Shown here in pieces: positions 44,531 through 55,090 of a stretch of 64,000 nucleotides of DNA (within the stretch, counting starts at the first letter, position 1; every line of letters begins with the position of its first letter). The DNA comes from Flavobacteriaceae bacterium (lineage in GTDB: Bacteria; Bacteroidota; Bacteroidia; Flavobacteriales; Flavobacteriaceae). The stretch spans positions 48,211-112,210 of the forward strand of contig JABABD010000001.1 in the NCBI GenBank assembly GCA_014238425.1, given 5' to 3'. Below the pieces are notes generated by a model. That model worked only from the letters and a program-made list of their open reading frames with translations. It ran no database searches and was not told the origin of the DNA. The position numbers were made by a program, and so were the translations under genes.

Positions 44531-47500
44531 TTACATATTCCTACGATACTGTCCGCCCACTTCAAATAAAGCAGACGTGATCTGACCCAATGAACATACT
44601 TTACAGACTTCCATCAAAGCTTCAAAGATATTTTCATTATTAATAGCTTTATGTTGAAGCTCTTTCAATAATGACTCGGTATCATTAGCATCATGAAGGT
44701 TTTCTAAAGTCTTAATTTGAAATTGCTTTTCTTCTTCAGTAGCTCTAATAACTTCTGCAGGTATAACAGTTGGTGAGCCTTTACTGCTTAAAAATGTATT
44801 TACGCCAATAATTGGAAAATCTCCATTATGCTTTAAGGTTTCATAATACAAACTCTCTTCCTGTATTTTACTCCTTTGATACATAGTTTCCATAGCACCT
44901 AATACACCTCCACGTTCGGTAATTCTATCAAACTCCAGCAGAACAGCTTCTTCCACTAAATCTGTTAACTCTTCTATAATGAAGGAGCCTTGAATTGGAT
45001 TCTCATTCTTTGCTAGTCCTAATTCCTTATTAATAATCAATTGAATGGCCATAGCTCTTCGAACGGATTCTTCAGTAGGTGTTGTAATGGCCTCGTCATA
45101 GGCATTTGTATGCAATGAATTACAGTTGTCGTAAATAGCATATAAGGCTTGAAGCGTAGTTCGAATATCATTAAAATCTATTTCTTGAGCGTGCAAGCTA
45201 CGTCCAGATGTCTGAATATGATATTTAAGCATTTGTGCTCTTGCATTAGCACCATATTTTAGTTTCATAGCTTTGGACCATATTTTTCTTGCTACGCGAC
45301 CGATAACGGCATATTCTGGATCTATTCCATTTGAAAAAAAGAAAGAAAGGTTGGGTCCAAACTTATTAATGTCCATACCTCTGGAGAGGTAATATTCTAC
45401 ATAGGTAAACCCATTGGCTAAGGTAAATGCCAATTGAGAAATTGGATTGGCTCCTGCCTCTGCAATATGATATCCAGAAATAGACACAGAATAAAAATTA
45501 CGAACATTATTCTCTATAAAATATTCTTGAACATCTCCCATTAACCTTAGAGCGAATTCTGTAGAGAAAATACATGTGTTTTGCGCTTGATCTTCTTTTA
45601 ATATATCTGCTTGAACTGTACCACGAACTTGAGCTATGGTTTTAGTTTTTATGTCTTGATATACATCTGAAGGTAGCACTTGATTTCCAGTAACACCTAA
45701 CAACATAAGTCCTAATCCATCATTACCTCCTGGTAGCTCTCCATTATAACTTGGGCGCTCTTTACCTTTATAAAGTTTTGCTATTTTGTTTTCTACATCC
45801 TTTTCAAGACTATTTTCCTTGATATAAACCTCACATTGTTGGTCGATAGCTGCATTCATAAAAAAGCCTAGCAACATTGGTGCTGGACCATTGATGGTCA
45901 TACTCACCGAAGTCATAACATCAGCTAAATCGAAACCTGAGTACAATTTCTTAGCATCATCTAAACAGCAAATAGACACGCCTGCATTTCCAATTTTTCC
46001 ATAAATATCTGGTCGATGACCTGGGTTATTTCCGTATAGGGTAACGCTATCAAAAGCTGTTGACAAACGTTTTGCAGGTAATCCCATACTCACATAGTGA
46101 AAACGCCTATTTGTTCGCTCTGGACCTCCTTCTCCAGCGAACATACGTGCCGGATCTTCGCCAGTTCTCTTAAAAGGGTATAATCCTGACGTATAAGGAA
46201 ATTCGCCAGGCACATTCTCTTGCAACGCCCAATGTAAAATATCTCCCCAAGCTTGGTATTTTGGTAAAGCTACTTTTGGAATTTGGGTATGCGATAAAGA
46301 TTCGGTATGCGTTTCTATTTTAATTTCTCTATCTCTTACTTTAAAAGAGTAGATGGGTGCTTTATATATATTTACTTTTTCATTCCAACCAGTAATTACC
46401 TCCCAATTATATGGGTCAAAGTTTAGTTTTACGCGATCGAATTCTTTTATAAGTAGATTTATAAATGATTTATCAGTATCATTCTGAGCTTGTTGAAGAA
46501 TCTCATCTTCATTCAATCCAAGTTTTCCAATAAAAGACCTCTCGACTTCGTTAGATGTAACATTAGCAACAGAAATTATGGTTTTGTATATTCCGTACAG
46601 CTTTTGAGCAACATCAACTTGTTCGTTTGCTTTCTTATCATAAGCTCTATTGTTCTCAGAAATTTCAGATAGATATCGTGTTCTTGATGGTGGAATGACA
46701 AAGATTTTCTCACTCATCTCATCAGAAATATGAAATGTAGATGCAAGATCCGCATCCGCTTTTTCAACCAACTTATCCATAATCGCTTTATAAAGCGTAT
46801 TCATTCCAGGATCATTAAACTGTGATGCGATGGTTCCATATACAGGCAGTTCATCTTGAGGAACATCCCAAAGATTATTATTTCGCATGTATTGTTTCTT
46901 GACATCACGTAAGGCATCTAAAGAGCCTCTTTTATCAAACTTATTTATTGCCACTAAATCGGCAAAATCTAACATATCTATCTTCTCTAACTGGGTTGCT
47001 GCACCAAACTCAGGTGTCATTACATACAAAGAGACATCTGAATGTTCAATGATTTCTGTATCTGACTGACCAATACCTGATGTTTCAAGAATAATCAAAT
47101 CATATTCAGCAGCTTTCAAAACCTCAACAGCCTCATTAACGTATTTAGACAAGGCTAAATTAGATTGTCTTGTTGCCAAACTTCGCATATAAACTCTAGG
47201 AGAATTTATAGCATTCATACGAATTCTATCTCCTAAAAGAGCGCCTCCAGTTTTTCTTTTTGATGGATCTACAGATACTAATCCTATTGTTTTCTCTGGG
47301 AAATCTATAAGAAATCTACGAACCAATTCATCAACTAAAGATGATTTTCCAGCACCTCCAGTTCCAGTTATCCCTAAAACAGGGGTTTTAGAAGTCTTGT
47401 TCTTAGCATGTATTTGATCTAAGGCATCTTTTGCAACGTCAGGAAAATTTTCTGCAGAAGAAATAACACGTGCAATAGCTTTGGGATCCTTATTTTCAAG

Positions 47501-47971
47501 GATGTCCGCCTCGCCATTAAGTGACTCTCCTATTGCAAAATCAGACGTTTTAACCAAGTCATTTATCATGCCTTGTAGTCCCATTTCACGACCATCATCA
47601 GGGGAATAAATTCTCGTTACCCCATAATCCATCAGCTCTTTAATTTCAGAAGGAAGAATGACACCACCACCGCCACCAAAAATTTTAATATGTCCTGCTC
47701 CCTTTTCTTTTAAAAGGTCGTACATATACTTAAAGTACTCGTTATGCCCACCTTGATAAGATGTTAAGGCTATCGCATTTACATCCTCTTGAATGGCCGT
47801 ATTCACAACTTCTTCAACACTTCTATCATGCCCTAAATGGATAACCTCTACGCCCGTAGATTGAATGATACGCCTCATAATGTTAATAGCAGCATCATGT
47901 CCATCAAATAAAGATGCAGCAGTTACAATTCGTACTTTATGTTTTGGTTTATATGGCTCGACTTGCTTCAT
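44531..47971 (-). CDS. icmF: Fused acyl-CoA mutase IcmF (B12-dependent) with MeaI-type G-protein domain
   Basis: The 1146-residue protein has three parts in the IcmF order. The B12-binding domain (1-140) has [13 protein letters not shown] supplying the cobalt-ligand His25. The MeaB/ArgK-like GTPase (about 195-430) has Walker A GTGGAGKS at 203-210. The mutase barrel starts near residue 560 with [40 protein letters not shown] and FDSVTLYG. IcmF enzymes isomerise isobutyryl-CoA and n-butyryl-CoA or pivalyl-CoA; the exact substrate cannot be fixed by eye. It lacks a separate methylmalonyl-CoA mutase in the window. It is the first gene of a two-gene unit. Confidence 0.92.
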   Translation of the reverse strand: MKQVEPYKPKHKVRIVTAASLFDGHDAAINIMRRIIQSTGVEVIHLGHDRSVEEVVNTAIQEDVNAIALTSYQGGHNEYFKYMYDLLKEKGAGHIKIFGGGGGVILPSEIKELMDYGVTRIYSPDDGREMGLQGMINDLVKTSDFAIGESLNGEADILENKDPKAIARVISSAENFPDVAKDALDQIHAKNKTSKTPVLGITGTGGAGKSSLVDELVRRFLIDFPEKTIGLVSVDPSKRKTGGALLGDRIRMNAINSPRVYMRSLATRQSNLALSKYVNEAVEVLKAAEYDLIILETSGIGQSDTEIIEHSDVSLYVMTPEFGAATQLEKIDMLDFADLVAINKFDKRGSLDALRDVKKQYMRNNNLWDVPQDELPVYGTIASQFNDPGMNTLYKAIMDKLVEKADADLASTFHISDEMSEKIFVIPPSRTRYLSEISENNRAYDKKANEQVDVAQKLYGIYKTIISVANVTSNEVERSFIGKLGLNEDEILQQAQNDTDKSFINLLIKEFDRVKLNFDPYNWEVITGWNEKVNIYKAPIYSFKVRDREIKIETHTESLSHTQIPKVALPKYQAWGDILHWALQENVPGEFPYTSGLYPFKRTGEDPARMFAGEGGPERTNRRFHYVSMGLPAKRLSTAFDSVTLYGNNPGHRPDIYGKIGNAGVSICCLDDAKKLYSGFDLADVMTSVSMTINGPAPMLLGFFMNAAIDQQCEVYIKENSLEKDVENKIAKLYKGKERPSYNGELPGGNDGLGLMLLGVTGNQVLPSDVYQDIKTKTIAQVRGTVQADILKEDQAQNTCIFSTEFALRLMGDVQEYFIENNVRNFYSVSISGYHIAEAGANPISQLAFTLANGFTYVEYYLSRGMDINKFGPNLSFFFSNGIDPEYAVIGRVARKIWSKAMKLKYGANARAQMLKYHIQTSGRSLHAQEIDFNDIRTTLQALYAIYDNCNSLHTNAYDEAITTPTEESVRRAMAIQLIINKELGLAKNENPIQGSFIIEELTDLVEEAVLLEFDRITERGGVLGAMETMYQRSKIQEESLYYETLKHNGDFPIIGVNTFLSSKGSPTVIPAEVIRATEEEKQFQIKTLENLHDANDTESLLKELQHKAINNENIFEALMEVCKVCSLGQITSALFEVGGQYRRNM

Positions 47972-48054
47972 TCGTAACTAAGCTTGGTTTTTGTGGTGCA
48001 AATTTACGGATTCTTCAAAGATTTTGCTTCCTCTTTAAGGAATATATAAGAATC

Positions 48055-49011
48055 CTATAATGTATAATTATCTCCTTCTTTCGCAAACTTGAATCCCATA
48101 TTCTCTATTTTTGTTTTCAATTTATTTGAATTCAAAATTGCTGGGTTCGAGTGATTGAAGTGAATAAATACCACTTTTGATTTTGTTTCTTTTGATTCAT
48201 TTTCGAAAAGCGTCACCGTTTCATTAATAAATGGATGCGGAACCTCATTCATTGGCCTTAATATTTCACCATCTTGAAAAAATGTCGCATCTAAGAATGC
48301 ATAATCCACTTTCTTGACCTCTTCAACTATATCCTTTTCCCATAAATTCCACTTATTGATATCTGGGATAAACAACGCGGATTTATTTTTTCCTTCAATC
48401 TTATATCCTACTGTTTCAGAAAATTCATCGCGATGTGGCACTAAAAACGGCGTTACTTTCAGGTTAGGATTCAATACAACTGGTCTATCCTTTTGAAGTC
48501 CTTCCAGGGTTATATTATCTAAATCCACTAATTGACTCCAAGGGCCATTGGTTCTCAAAAATTCCTTCATTCTTGGCATTACATACACTGGCACTTGTCT
48601 TCCTCCAAAAGCTTCCCGCCCTAAATACATAAGTCCGGTATAATGACCAATATGGGCATGTGTCAAGAACACACCATCGATAATTTGTTGATTATTTATA
48701 TGATTTTGTTTCAATTCGTCTAACTGAGCAGTTAGATCTGGTGTGGCATCAAACAGCCATTTTTTATGTGTGATCTTATCAATCAAACCAATGCATGAAA
48801 CGTGTTTCTTAGGCTCTTTACCTTCATGAAATAACAAACAACATTCTTTTTTACAAGCTACTTGAGGGTAACCAGCATCTTGAGCAATTCCAAGAATCGT
48901 AATATATTGTTCATGATGTATTGACTGCTCAGGATTAACTTTTTCCTGGCAACTTGAAAGAAAAAGTAACCATATGCAAATTTGGAACAATCCTTGTTTT
49001 AAACTCATCAA
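48055..49011 (-). CDS. PqqB-like metallo-beta-lactamase-fold lipoprotein
   Basis: The 318-residue protein has a lipoprotein signal (ICIWLLFLSSC). The MBL fold starts at YITILGIAQDAGYPQVACKK, with a Cys cluster CKKECC as in PqqB proteins. The metal motif is THAHIGHYTGL, where the usual HxHxDH Asp is replaced by Gly, as in PqqB relatives. Later histidines occur in LVPHRDEFSETVGY and VFIHFNHSNPA. No other pqq genes are nearby, so a general hydrolase role is more likely than cofactor synthesis. It is a single gene. Confidence 0.82.
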   Translation of the reverse strand: MMSLKQGLFQICIWLLFLSSCQEKVNPEQSIHHEQYITILGIAQDAGYPQVACKKECCLLFHEGKEPKKHVSCIGLIDKITHKKWLFDATPDLTAQLDELKQNHINNQQIIDGVFLTHAHIGHYTGLMYLGREAFGGRQVPVYVMPRMKEFLRTNGPWSQLVDLDNITLEGLQKDRPVVLNPNLKVTPFLVPHRDEFSETVGYKIEGKNKSALFIPDINKWNLWEKDIVEEVKKVDYAFLDATFFQDGEILRPMNEVPHPFINETVTLFENESKETKSKVVFIHFNHSNPAILNSNKLKTKIENMGFKFAKEGDNYTL

Positions 49012-49049
49012 TTAAAAGTATCTTGCTTAAAGATATAAAACCCTAAATT

Positions 49050-49751
49050 ATGATACGTAAAATACTTGCTTTTATTATTATTTTTAATTTTACTGCATGT
49101 GCAGAGCTTCAAGATGTTATAGGCCAATTGCCACAAGGTGGTATTAGTAATGCCGATATTGCTGCCGGCTTAAGACAATCGTTAGATTTCGGAATCGACA
49201 AGCAAGTTACCAAGTTGACCCAAAAAGATGGCTTCTATAAAAACGAATTGGTAAAAATCTTATTACCTGAAGAATTACGAAAAGTTGATAAAGCATTACG
49301 AGATATTGGGTTAAGTAGTTTGGCTGACGACGGCCTAAAAGCCTTGAACAGAGCTGCTGAAGATGCCGTAAAAGAAGCGACACCAATTTTTGTAAATGCT
49401 GTTAAGGACATTACGTTTACAGATGTGAAAAATATCCTGATAGGTAATGACGATGCAGCTACACAATACCTAACTGGAAAGACCCAAACAGCTTTGTACG
49501 CAAAATTTCAACCCGTTATTCAATCGTCATTTAGTAAGGTTGGTGCTGATCAAATTTGGACAAATTTGATTAATAAGTACAATGCGCTTCCATTTACCAA
49601 TAATGTAAATCCTGACTTGACAGATTATGTTACTAGTGAAGCATTAGGTGGGGTTTACAAGATGATTGCAGTTGAAGAAAAAGAGATACGAACGAAGATT
49701 TCTTCTAGAACTACAGATTTATTGAGAAAGGTATTTGCGCTTCAAGATTAA
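49050..49751 (+). CDS. DUF4197 lipoprotein
   Basis: The 233-residue protein has a short lipoprotein-like signal (AFIIIFNFTAC) and then one all-alpha DUF4197 domain: ADIAAGLRQSLDFGIDKQVT, IKLLPEELRKVDKAL-type helices, AVKDITFTDVKNILIGNDDA and TDYVTSEALGGVYKMIAVEE near the end. The family is conserved in Bacteroidota and Proteobacteria without known activity. Its stop overlaps that of the convergent gene by 4 bases. Confidence 0.88.
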   Translation: MIRKILAFIIIFNFTACAELQDVIGQLPQGGISNADIAAGLRQSLDFGIDKQVTKLTQKDGFYKNELVKILLPEELRKVDKALRDIGLSSLADDGLKALNRAAEDAVKEATPIFVNAVKDITFTDVKNILIGNDDAATQYLTGKTQTALYAKFQPVIQSSFSKVGADQIWTNLINKYNALPFTNNVNPDLTDYVTSEALGGVYKMIAVEEKEIRTKISSRTTDLLRKVFALQD

Positions 49752-50251
49752 TCTTGTTTTTTATAAAGACCATCAAAGGCGATGGAAGTCACCTTATCAT
49801 TTTGAAGAATTTCCCATAACTGACGTACCGTACCATCTTCATTATGTGTCCAGGTAACACGGTTTCTATAGGTTTCTCCTTTCTTGTTTTTTAATTCATC
49901 TGAAGTTAAAATCATTTGATTGCCTGAACGATTCCCTTTTAAATGAAGGCTTTGCCCTTGATTATCAATCCAGATTTGTTCCCATTGCTTGGCTTGTGAG
50001 TTATAAAAATTACTACTAGTGCCTGTATAATTTCTCTTGGCGCTCGTCCAATTTTCTCGTAACACACATTTGCCTTGTATATTATCAATGACATTTTTTC
50101 CAGCGGCGGTACCATCTGGATTTGTCACGGTCCAAGATCCAATCCAAAAATCGAACTCGGTATGCTTCTCAGTGCAACAATTACATTTTTGTGCTTGAGC
50201 ATTTATAAAAACCGTCGAAAATAGCGCTATTAGTAGAATTCTTAGTTTCAT
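49748..50251 (-). CDS. Secreted DUF1579-like protein
   Basis: The ATG at 50251 gives 167 residues with signal peptide MKLRILLIALFSTVFINAQA; the longer frame start at 50311 would place 20 extra residues ahead of it. After a CNCCTEK cluster comes a lipocalin-like beta domain: FDFWIGSWTVTNPDGTAAGK, CVLRENWTSAKRNYTGTSSN and WTHNEDGTVRQLWEIL. This is the pattern of DUF1579 and related proteins. Function unknown. Confidence 0.75.
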   Translation of the reverse strand: MKLRILLIALFSTVFINAQAQKCNCCTEKHTEFDFWIGSWTVTNPDGTAAGKNVIDNIQGKCVLRENWTSAKRNYTGTSSNFYNSQAKQWEQIWIDNQGQSLHLKGNRSGNQMILTSDELKNKKGETYRNRVTWTHNEDGTVRQLWEILQNDKVTSIAFDGLYKKQD

Positions 50252-50459
50252 AAAAGAGGTTGTTTCTCTAAAATTACTGAATGAATAGTAACACCACGCT
50301 AATATTAACATAACATTATTAGGGCATTCTTTGTGTTATTTACTTGAACCGGAAAAGTTAGTTGATAAAAACTGGTTTATGCGCCGTAAATCGATTTTTA
50401 GTTTTTGTTAACAACTTTATTAACAGATAGTTCGTATATATAATATAAACTTATGTGCT

Positions 50460-50660
50460 ATGAATCAACGATTTTGTAAAATAGGGACCATACGGTCAAA
50501 AGATAATATCATTTACAACACTTCTAATCTAGAGAAACGGTATACCACCTTTATCGAAAACGCTTATAATTTAATGCAGACTGACGCAGGTATGAGTGAT
50601 TTCTTTTATTATGAAGCCAGTAAGATTTTTAATAGGCTCAAGAAACTAAAAACTATTTAA
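50460..50660 (+). CDS. Small conserved helical protein, Lacal_2735-like
   Basis: Sixty-six residues. The second half (LEKRYTTFIENAYNLMQTDA, then YEASKIFNRLKKL) resembles the repeated pattern of Lacal_2735-type small proteins of flavobacteria, which carry a KY-x-LL-EAY-L motif followed by an EA-x-I-x-I-x-L helix. Charged and cytoplasmic, with no known function. Its 3-prime end overlaps that of the convergent BtuF-like gene by 8 bases. Assignment to the family is tentative. Confidence 0.5.
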   Translation: MNQRFCKIGTIRSKDNIIYNTSNLEKRYTTFIENAYNLMQTDAGMSDFFYYEASKIFNRLKKLKTI

Positions 50661-51456
50661 GTTTTTCTATATCAGCATGTAGCTTCTTGAAATCTTCAAA
50701 AGCTTTAGTTACATGCGATCCATACCAAGAAAATGCTTCTCCATTTACTAATAGGACTTTAGCATCAGGTAATATTTCATGAATATCTTCGATATGTGCT
50801 TTCTTGAATGGATAAGGTTCACTCGAAAGCAATACTAATTCAGGATTGTGTTCTTTGAGAATTTCTAATGTGATTTCAGGGTAGCGTTTTAACTCTCCAA
50901 ATACATTTTCAAATTTATTAAGTTTCAACATATAATCAATATATGTGTTGCTAGCTGAAATCATCCAAGGATTTCGCCAAATAAAATAAGCAACTTTTTT
51001 TGATTCACTTTTCTGAATGGACTTTTGAAAATCCTTTTGTCTTATCTGAATTTCTTCAATTACCTCAGTGGCCTTTTCCTTTATTGAAAATAAGTCTCCG
51101 TATTGATCAATAAGCTCTAAGCAATCTTCAATGTTATAAATATCCGACACGTGTACAAGGCAAATAGCTACACAATCGTCCACAATATCTTGTGTGTTTT
51201 CCTCTTTATTGCAAAGAATGATGTCTGGTTGAAGGCTTTTGATTTTATCAATTTTGATATCCTTAGTACCACCAACTATGGTTTTTGTTTTCTTAAGATG
51301 TAAAGGGTGTACACAAAATTTCGTGACACCAACTATATACTCTTCAAGACCTAAATCGACTAAGAGTTCGGTTTGTGAGGGCACTAAAGAAACAATGCGT
51401 TTAGGAATGATATCCAGTATAAGCTTCCTATCTATTTGGTCAGTGACTTCAATCAT
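50653..51456 (-). CDS. BtuF-like substrate-binding protein without signal peptide
   Basis: The 267-residue protein matches the helical-backbone metal or cobalamin receptor (BtuF/FecB-like) domain: KRIVSLVPSQTELLVDLGLE, IVGVTKFCVHPLHLK, IKSLQPDIILCNKEENTQDI and AYFIWRNPWMISASNTYIDY. Unlike periplasmic binding proteins it has no signal peptide: the domain begins at residue 1. It could be cytoplasmic, or the signal may be missing because the start lies in a repeat element (51456-51491). It follows pyrF by 17 bases. No permease or ATPase partner is in the window. Confidence 0.82.
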   Translation of the reverse strand: MIEVTDQIDRKLILDIIPKRIVSLVPSQTELLVDLGLEEYIVGVTKFCVHPLHLKKTKTIVGGTKDIKIDKIKSLQPDIILCNKEENTQDIVDDCVAICLVHVSDIYNIEDCLELIDQYGDLFSIKEKATEVIEEIQIRQKDFQKSIQKSESKKVAYFIWRNPWMISASNTYIDYMLKLNKFENVFGELKRYPEITLEILKEHNPELVLLSSEPYPFKKAHIEDIHEILPDAKVLLVNGEAFSWYGSHVTKAFEDFKKLHADIEKLK

Positions 51457-51491
51457 GAGATTCCCACATCATTTCATTCCTCGGAATGACG
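51456..51491 (-). repeat. REP-like element across the pyrF stop and BtuF-like start
   Basis: On the minus strand the segment opens CGTCATTCCGAGGAATGA and ends GGGAATCTCA. This is the form of a dispersed intergenic element that I recall from Bacteroidota genomes (CATTCCGAGGAA...GGAATCTC). It supplies the last codons of pyrF (RHSEE) and ends at the ATG of the next gene. No second copy is seen in this window. Confidence 0.5.
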
Positions 51492-52301
51492 TTTCAATTC
51501 AAGTGCCATTTGCTCCCGCAACTCTTTCGCTTTTGCAGCGGCAGCTTCGGCGAAATCTGCTCCATTAGATGCATAAATAATACCTCTAGACGAGTTAATC
51601 AGCAATCCGACATCTTCGGTCATACCGTATTTACAAACGTCTTGTAGATTCCCGCCTTGCGCACCAACACCAGGCACCAATAAAAAACTATTAGGAACGA
51701 TTTTCCTAATACCCTTAAAATACTCTGCTTTCGTTGCACCAACAACATACATGAGGTTTTCGGAATTTTCATAGGCTTTTGATATCTCAAGAACCTGTTT
51801 ATATAATTCTTTTCCTTCTACATCTTTCGTTTGAAAATCAAACGCTCCTTGATTGGATGTCAGTGCCAATAATATAGTATGTTTATTCTCAAAAGCTAAG
51901 AAAGGTTCTACAGAATCCTTTCCCATATAAGGCGCTATGGTCACAGAATCAAAATTCATGTCTTCAAAAAAAGCTTTTGCATACATGGTACTTGTATTAC
52001 CAATATCGCCTCGTTTCGCATCAGCTATGGTGAAAATTTCTGGGTAATTATCATTTAAATAATCAATGGTTTTCTTAAGTGCTTCCCAACCTTTAATACC
52101 ATAAGCCTCGTAAAAAGCGATATTAGGCTTGTAGGCTACACATAATTGATGCGTTTCATCAATTATAGCTTTGTTAAAAGCAAAAATAGGATCTTCCTCT
52201 TTTAAAAGATGTTTTGGCACTTTATTAAGATCCACATCCAAACCAATGCAGAGAAAGGATTTCTTTTTGTGGATTTGAGTTATGAGTTGGTTTGTTGTCA
52301 T
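51474..52301 (-). CDS. pyrF: Orotidine 5-prime-phosphate decarboxylase (type 2)
   Basis: The 275-residue enzyme makes UMP from OMP. The catalytic signature [15 protein letters not shown] is near residue 90, the opening [17 protein letters not shown] is typical of the longer type 2 group, and [19 protein letters not shown] closes the phosphate-binding loop. The C-terminus ([17 protein letters not shown]) extends into a REP-like element. It lies downstream of prfA on the same strand but behind a terminator, so it probably has its own promoter or depends on read-through. Confidence 0.93.
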   Translation of the reverse strand: MTTNQLITQIHKKKSFLCIGLDVDLNKVPKHLLKEEDPIFAFNKAIIDETHQLCVAYKPNIAFYEAYGIKGWEALKKTIDYLNDNYPEIFTIADAKRGDIGNTSTMYAKAFFEDMNFDSVTIAPYMGKDSVEPFLAFENKHTILLALTSNQGAFDFQTKDVEGKELYKQVLEISKAYENSENLMYVVGATKAEYFKGIRKIVPNSFLLVPGVGAQGGNLQDVCKYGMTEDVGLLINSSRGIIYASNGADFAEAAAAKAKELREQMALELKRHSEE

Positions 52302-52310
52302 TTATAAAAT

Positions 52311-52333
52311 AAAAAAAGCCTCTATAGAGGCTT
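52311..52333 (-). terminator. Terminator of prfA
   Basis: A perfect 18-base palindrome (52316-52333, AAGCCTCTA and complement), followed on the minus strand by seven T residues (52311-52317), 5 bases past the prfA stop codon. Confidence 0.88.
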
Positions 52334-52337
52334 AACA

Positions 52338-53414
52338 TTATATAACGTCGCTATTAGCTTTCAATTTCTCCGTGTTTTCAGCTAACATGAGTTCGTCTAT
52401 GATTTTTTGTATATCTCCATTAATGATATTAGACAAATCGTATAAGGTTAATCCTATTCTGTGATCTGTCACACGTCCTTGAGAATAGTTATATGTCCTG
52501 ATTTTAGCACTACGATCACCACTCGTTACCATGCTACCACGTTTAGCAGCATCTTCCTCATTTTTCTTTGCCAGCTCTAGATCATATAAACGTGAGCGCA
52601 AAACCTTAAATGCTTTTTCCTTGTTTTTATGCTGCGATTTTTGATCCTGGCATTGCGCCACCAACCCTGTTGGCTCATGTGTTAATCGTACTGCAGAATA
52701 GGTTGTATTTACTGACTGTCCTCCGGGTCCAGATGAACAAAAATAATCGATTCGTACATCCTTAGGATCTATCTCGATATCAAATTCTTCAGCTTCAGGA
52801 AATACCATACATGTGGCAGCACTTGTATGCACACGACCTTGTGTTTCTGTTTGTGGCACACGTTGCACACGATGCACACCAGCCTCAAATTTTAGGGTTC
52901 CGTATACATCTTCTCCAGAGACTTCAAACTGTATTTCTTTAAAACCTCCATTAGTTCCTTCACTATAATCTACAGTGCTTACACTCCATCCTCTACTTTC
53001 GCAGTACTTACTATACATCCTAAATAAATCTCCTGCAAAAATACTCGCCTCATCACCACCAGTTCCTGCACGTAATTCTACAACAGCATTTTTAGAGTCT
53101 TCAGGATCCTTTGGGATTAATAGTACTTTTATCTCTTCTTCAAGCTTTGGTATGCCAACTTTGGCTTCTTCATACTGCATCTTTGCCATTTCTACCATTT
53201 CAGCATCACTACCATCAGAAATAATCTCTTCAGCTTCAGATAAATTATTAGCTAGCTCAATATATTGCTCACGCTTATCCATCAATAAGCGCAAATCTTT
53301 ATATTCTTTATTTAATTGCACATATCGTTTCTGATCAGTGATTATATCAGGTTGTATAATCAAATCACTCACCTCATCAAAACGCTGCTTTACTATCTGT
53401 AATTTCTCTAACAT
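52338..53414 (-). CDS. prfA: Peptide chain release factor 1
   Basis: The 358-residue factor recognises UAA and UAG in the ribosome. The GGQ catalytic motif is at residues 231-233 in [20 protein letters not shown]. The codon-recognition tripeptide of RF1 (PxT) reads PQT in [14 protein letters not shown], at 187-189. [20 protein letters not shown] is the domain 2 signature. Length is normal. Its terminator lies immediately after the stop, and the purM gene lies upstream on the same strand beyond a small opposite-strand gene. Confidence 0.96.
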   Translation of the reverse strand: MLEKLQIVKQRFDEVSDLIIQPDIITDQKRYVQLNKEYKDLRLLMDKREQYIELANNLSEAEEIISDGSDAEMVEMAKMQYEEAKVGIPKLEEEIKVLLIPKDPEDSKNAVVELRAGTGGDEASIFAGDLFRMYSKYCESRGWSVSTVDYSEGTNGGFKEIQFEVSGEDVYGTLKFEAGVHRVQRVPQTETQGRVHTSAATCMVFPEAEEFDIEIDPKDVRIDYFCSSGPGGQSVNTTYSAVRLTHEPTGLVAQCQDQKSQHKNKEKAFKVLRSRLYDLELAKKNEEDAAKRGSMVTSGDRSAKIRTYNYSQGRVTDHRIGLTLYDLSNIINGDIQKIIDELMLAENTEKLKANSDVI

Positions 53415-53531
53415 CTTTCTTCTTGATTGTGGCGCTAAAATACGATAAATAATAATTTATAAATAGTGCATATTGACTTCAAAACAGTTGTTGGAAAATA
53501 AAAGCACAACAATTATCGTTGTAATTATATC

Positions 53532-53816
53532 ATGCAAAAGCTATCATCAATCTTTGTTTTTTACAAATCACTTTTCCTATGGTCATTTTTAGTGAACATA
53601 TTTATTGTAATTTACAATCCACACTTAATTTCTGCAATCCTTACAAAACTATTTTTAACTGCTGTTGTTTGGTTCATTATTACCAATACAAAAAGAAAGA
53701 AAGTTATTGTATTCAAGAATTTAGGAATCTCGATGCTGAGTCTTTTTTCAATACTATTCGTGATTGATGCGATATTAACTTCAGCCTTTGTTCTTATAAT
53801 GAAGGAGTTTGTTTAA
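53532..53816 (+). CDS. Small membrane protein between prfA and purM
   Basis: Ninety-four residues with three hydrophobic helices (SLFLWSFLVNIFIVIY, LISAILTKLFLTAVVWFIIT and ISMLSLFSILFVIDAI), separated by a basic loop TNTKRKK. It reads on the strand opposite to the flanking purM and prfA genes, and its stop overlaps the purM stop by 4 bases. It resembles small integral membrane proteins of flavobacteria, but I cannot name a family. Confidence 0.6.
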   Translation: MQKLSSIFVFYKSLFLWSFLVNIFIVIYNPHLISAILTKLFLTAVVWFIITNTKRKKVIVFKNLGISMLSLFSILFVIDAILTSAFVLIMKEFV

Positions 53817-54991
53817 TACTCGAAAATACCATACTCGCTCTTAATAGTGAGTTTTTTTGAATCATGTGCCTCGACACGACCAACAATTTGTGCGTCTACA
53901 TTAAAAGACTTTGAAATGGCTATCAAATCTTCTGCTATTAGCGGGTTTACATATAACTCCATACGGTGCCCACAATTAAAGACTTGGTACATTTCTTTCC
54001 AATCGGTATCAGATTGTTCTTGAATCAATTTGAATAATGGTGGAACTGTAAACATATTATCTTTGACAATATGAAGGTTGTCAATAAAATGCAAAATTTT
54101 TGTTTGTGCTCCTCCAGAACAATGAATCATTCCGTGGACATCCGCGGAATTATATTTAGAAAGCACTTTCTTAATAATTGGTGCATACGTACGCGTTGGT
54201 GATAATACCAGTTTACCAGCATCAATAGGAGAATTCTCAATAGAATCTGTCAATTTTGTCCGCCCAGAATACACTAACTCTTCAGGAACTGCAGCATCAA
54301 AACTCTCTGGGTATTTATCTGCCAAATAGGAATTAAAGACATCATGTCGTGCCGATGTTAATCCGTTACTTCCCATGCCTCCATTATATCCTTTCTCATA
54401 GCTAGCTTGTCCAAAAGAAGCCAATCCAACTATAACATCTCCTGGTTGTATATTAGCATTATCGATAACATCTTCACGTTTCATTCTGGCGGTAACCGTG
54501 GAGTCAACAATAATAGTTCTGACCAAATCACCAACATCTGCTGTTTCTCCTCCTGTGGAATGAATTTTCACACCAAAGCCTTCTAGCTCTTGTATCAGTT
54601 CTTCTGTACCACTAATGATAGCAGAAATCACCTCTCCAGAAATTACGTTCTTATTTCTTCCAATGGTTGATGACAGCATAATATTATCCGTAGCACCAAC
54701 ACAAAGCAAATCATCAATATTCATGATAAGTGCATCTTGCGCAATACCTTTCCAAACCGAAATATCTCCAGTTTCTTTCCAATACATATACGCTAAAGAA
54801 CTTTTTGTTCCAGCTCCATCTGCATGCATGATTAGGCAATACGCTTCATCTTTCGTCAGATAATCAGGAACTATTTTGCAAAACGCCTTAGGAAAAAGAC
54901 CTTTGTCAACATTCTTTATAGCATTATGAACATCTTCTTTAGAAGCAGAAACTCCCCTTAAACTATATCTTTTGCTAATATCTTCAGCCAT
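53813..54991 (-). CDS. purM: Phosphoribosylformylglycinamidine cyclo-ligase (AIR synthetase)
   Basis: The 392-residue ATP-dependent enzyme forms aminoimidazole ribotide in purine synthesis. The N-terminal YSLRGVSASKEDVHNAIKNV and HADGAGTKSSLAYMYWKETG correspond to the PurM substrate region; DALIMNIDDLLCVGATDNIM and FGVKIHSTGGETADVGDLVR are the ATP-binding signatures of the PurM/PurL superfamily. The protein is longer than the 345-residue enterobacterial form, as in other Bacteroidota. It is upstream of prfA and pyrF on the same strand. Confidence 0.9.
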   Translation of the reverse strand: MAEDISKRYSLRGVSASKEDVHNAIKNVDKGLFPKAFCKIVPDYLTKDEAYCLIMHADGAGTKSSLAYMYWKETGDISVWKGIAQDALIMNIDDLLCVGATDNIMLSSTIGRNKNVISGEVISAIISGTEELIQELEGFGVKIHSTGGETADVGDLVRTIIVDSTVTARMKREDVIDNANIQPGDVIVGLASFGQASYEKGYNGGMGSNGLTSARHDVFNSYLADKYPESFDAAVPEELVYSGRTKLTDSIENSPIDAGKLVLSPTRTYAPIIKKVLSKYNSADVHGMIHCSGGAQTKILHFIDNLHIVKDNMFTVPPLFKLIQEQSDTDWKEMYQVFNCGHRMELYVNPLIAEDLIAISKSFNVDAQIVGRVEAHDSKKLTIKSEYGIFEY

Positions 54992-55043
54992 TAAATTATT
55001 CTTTATTCAGCAAAAATAATAATACTAAACATGCTTAACTAAA

Positions 55044-55072
55044 AAAGCGCACAATTAATAATTATGCGCTTT
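55044..55072 (-). terminator. Terminator of the outer-membrane protein gene
   Basis: AAAGCGCA (55044-55051) pairs with TGCGCTTT (55065-55072), with TTTTTT following on the minus strand. It is 18 bases past the stop at 55091. Confidence 0.8.
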
Positions 55073-55090
55073 AAAAATTCAAGTTATTCA

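Noticed and set aside
44531..47971. Assigning the fused mutase as methylmalonyl-CoA mutase
   Set aside because: The order B12-domain, G-protein, mutase in one chain is that of IcmF; methylmalonyl-CoA mutase carries its B12 domain at the C-terminus.
48055..49011. Assigning the metallo-hydrolase as PqqB of a PQQ pathway
   Set aside because: No pqqA, pqqC, pqqD or pqqE is present nearby, and the fold alone does not define the reaction.
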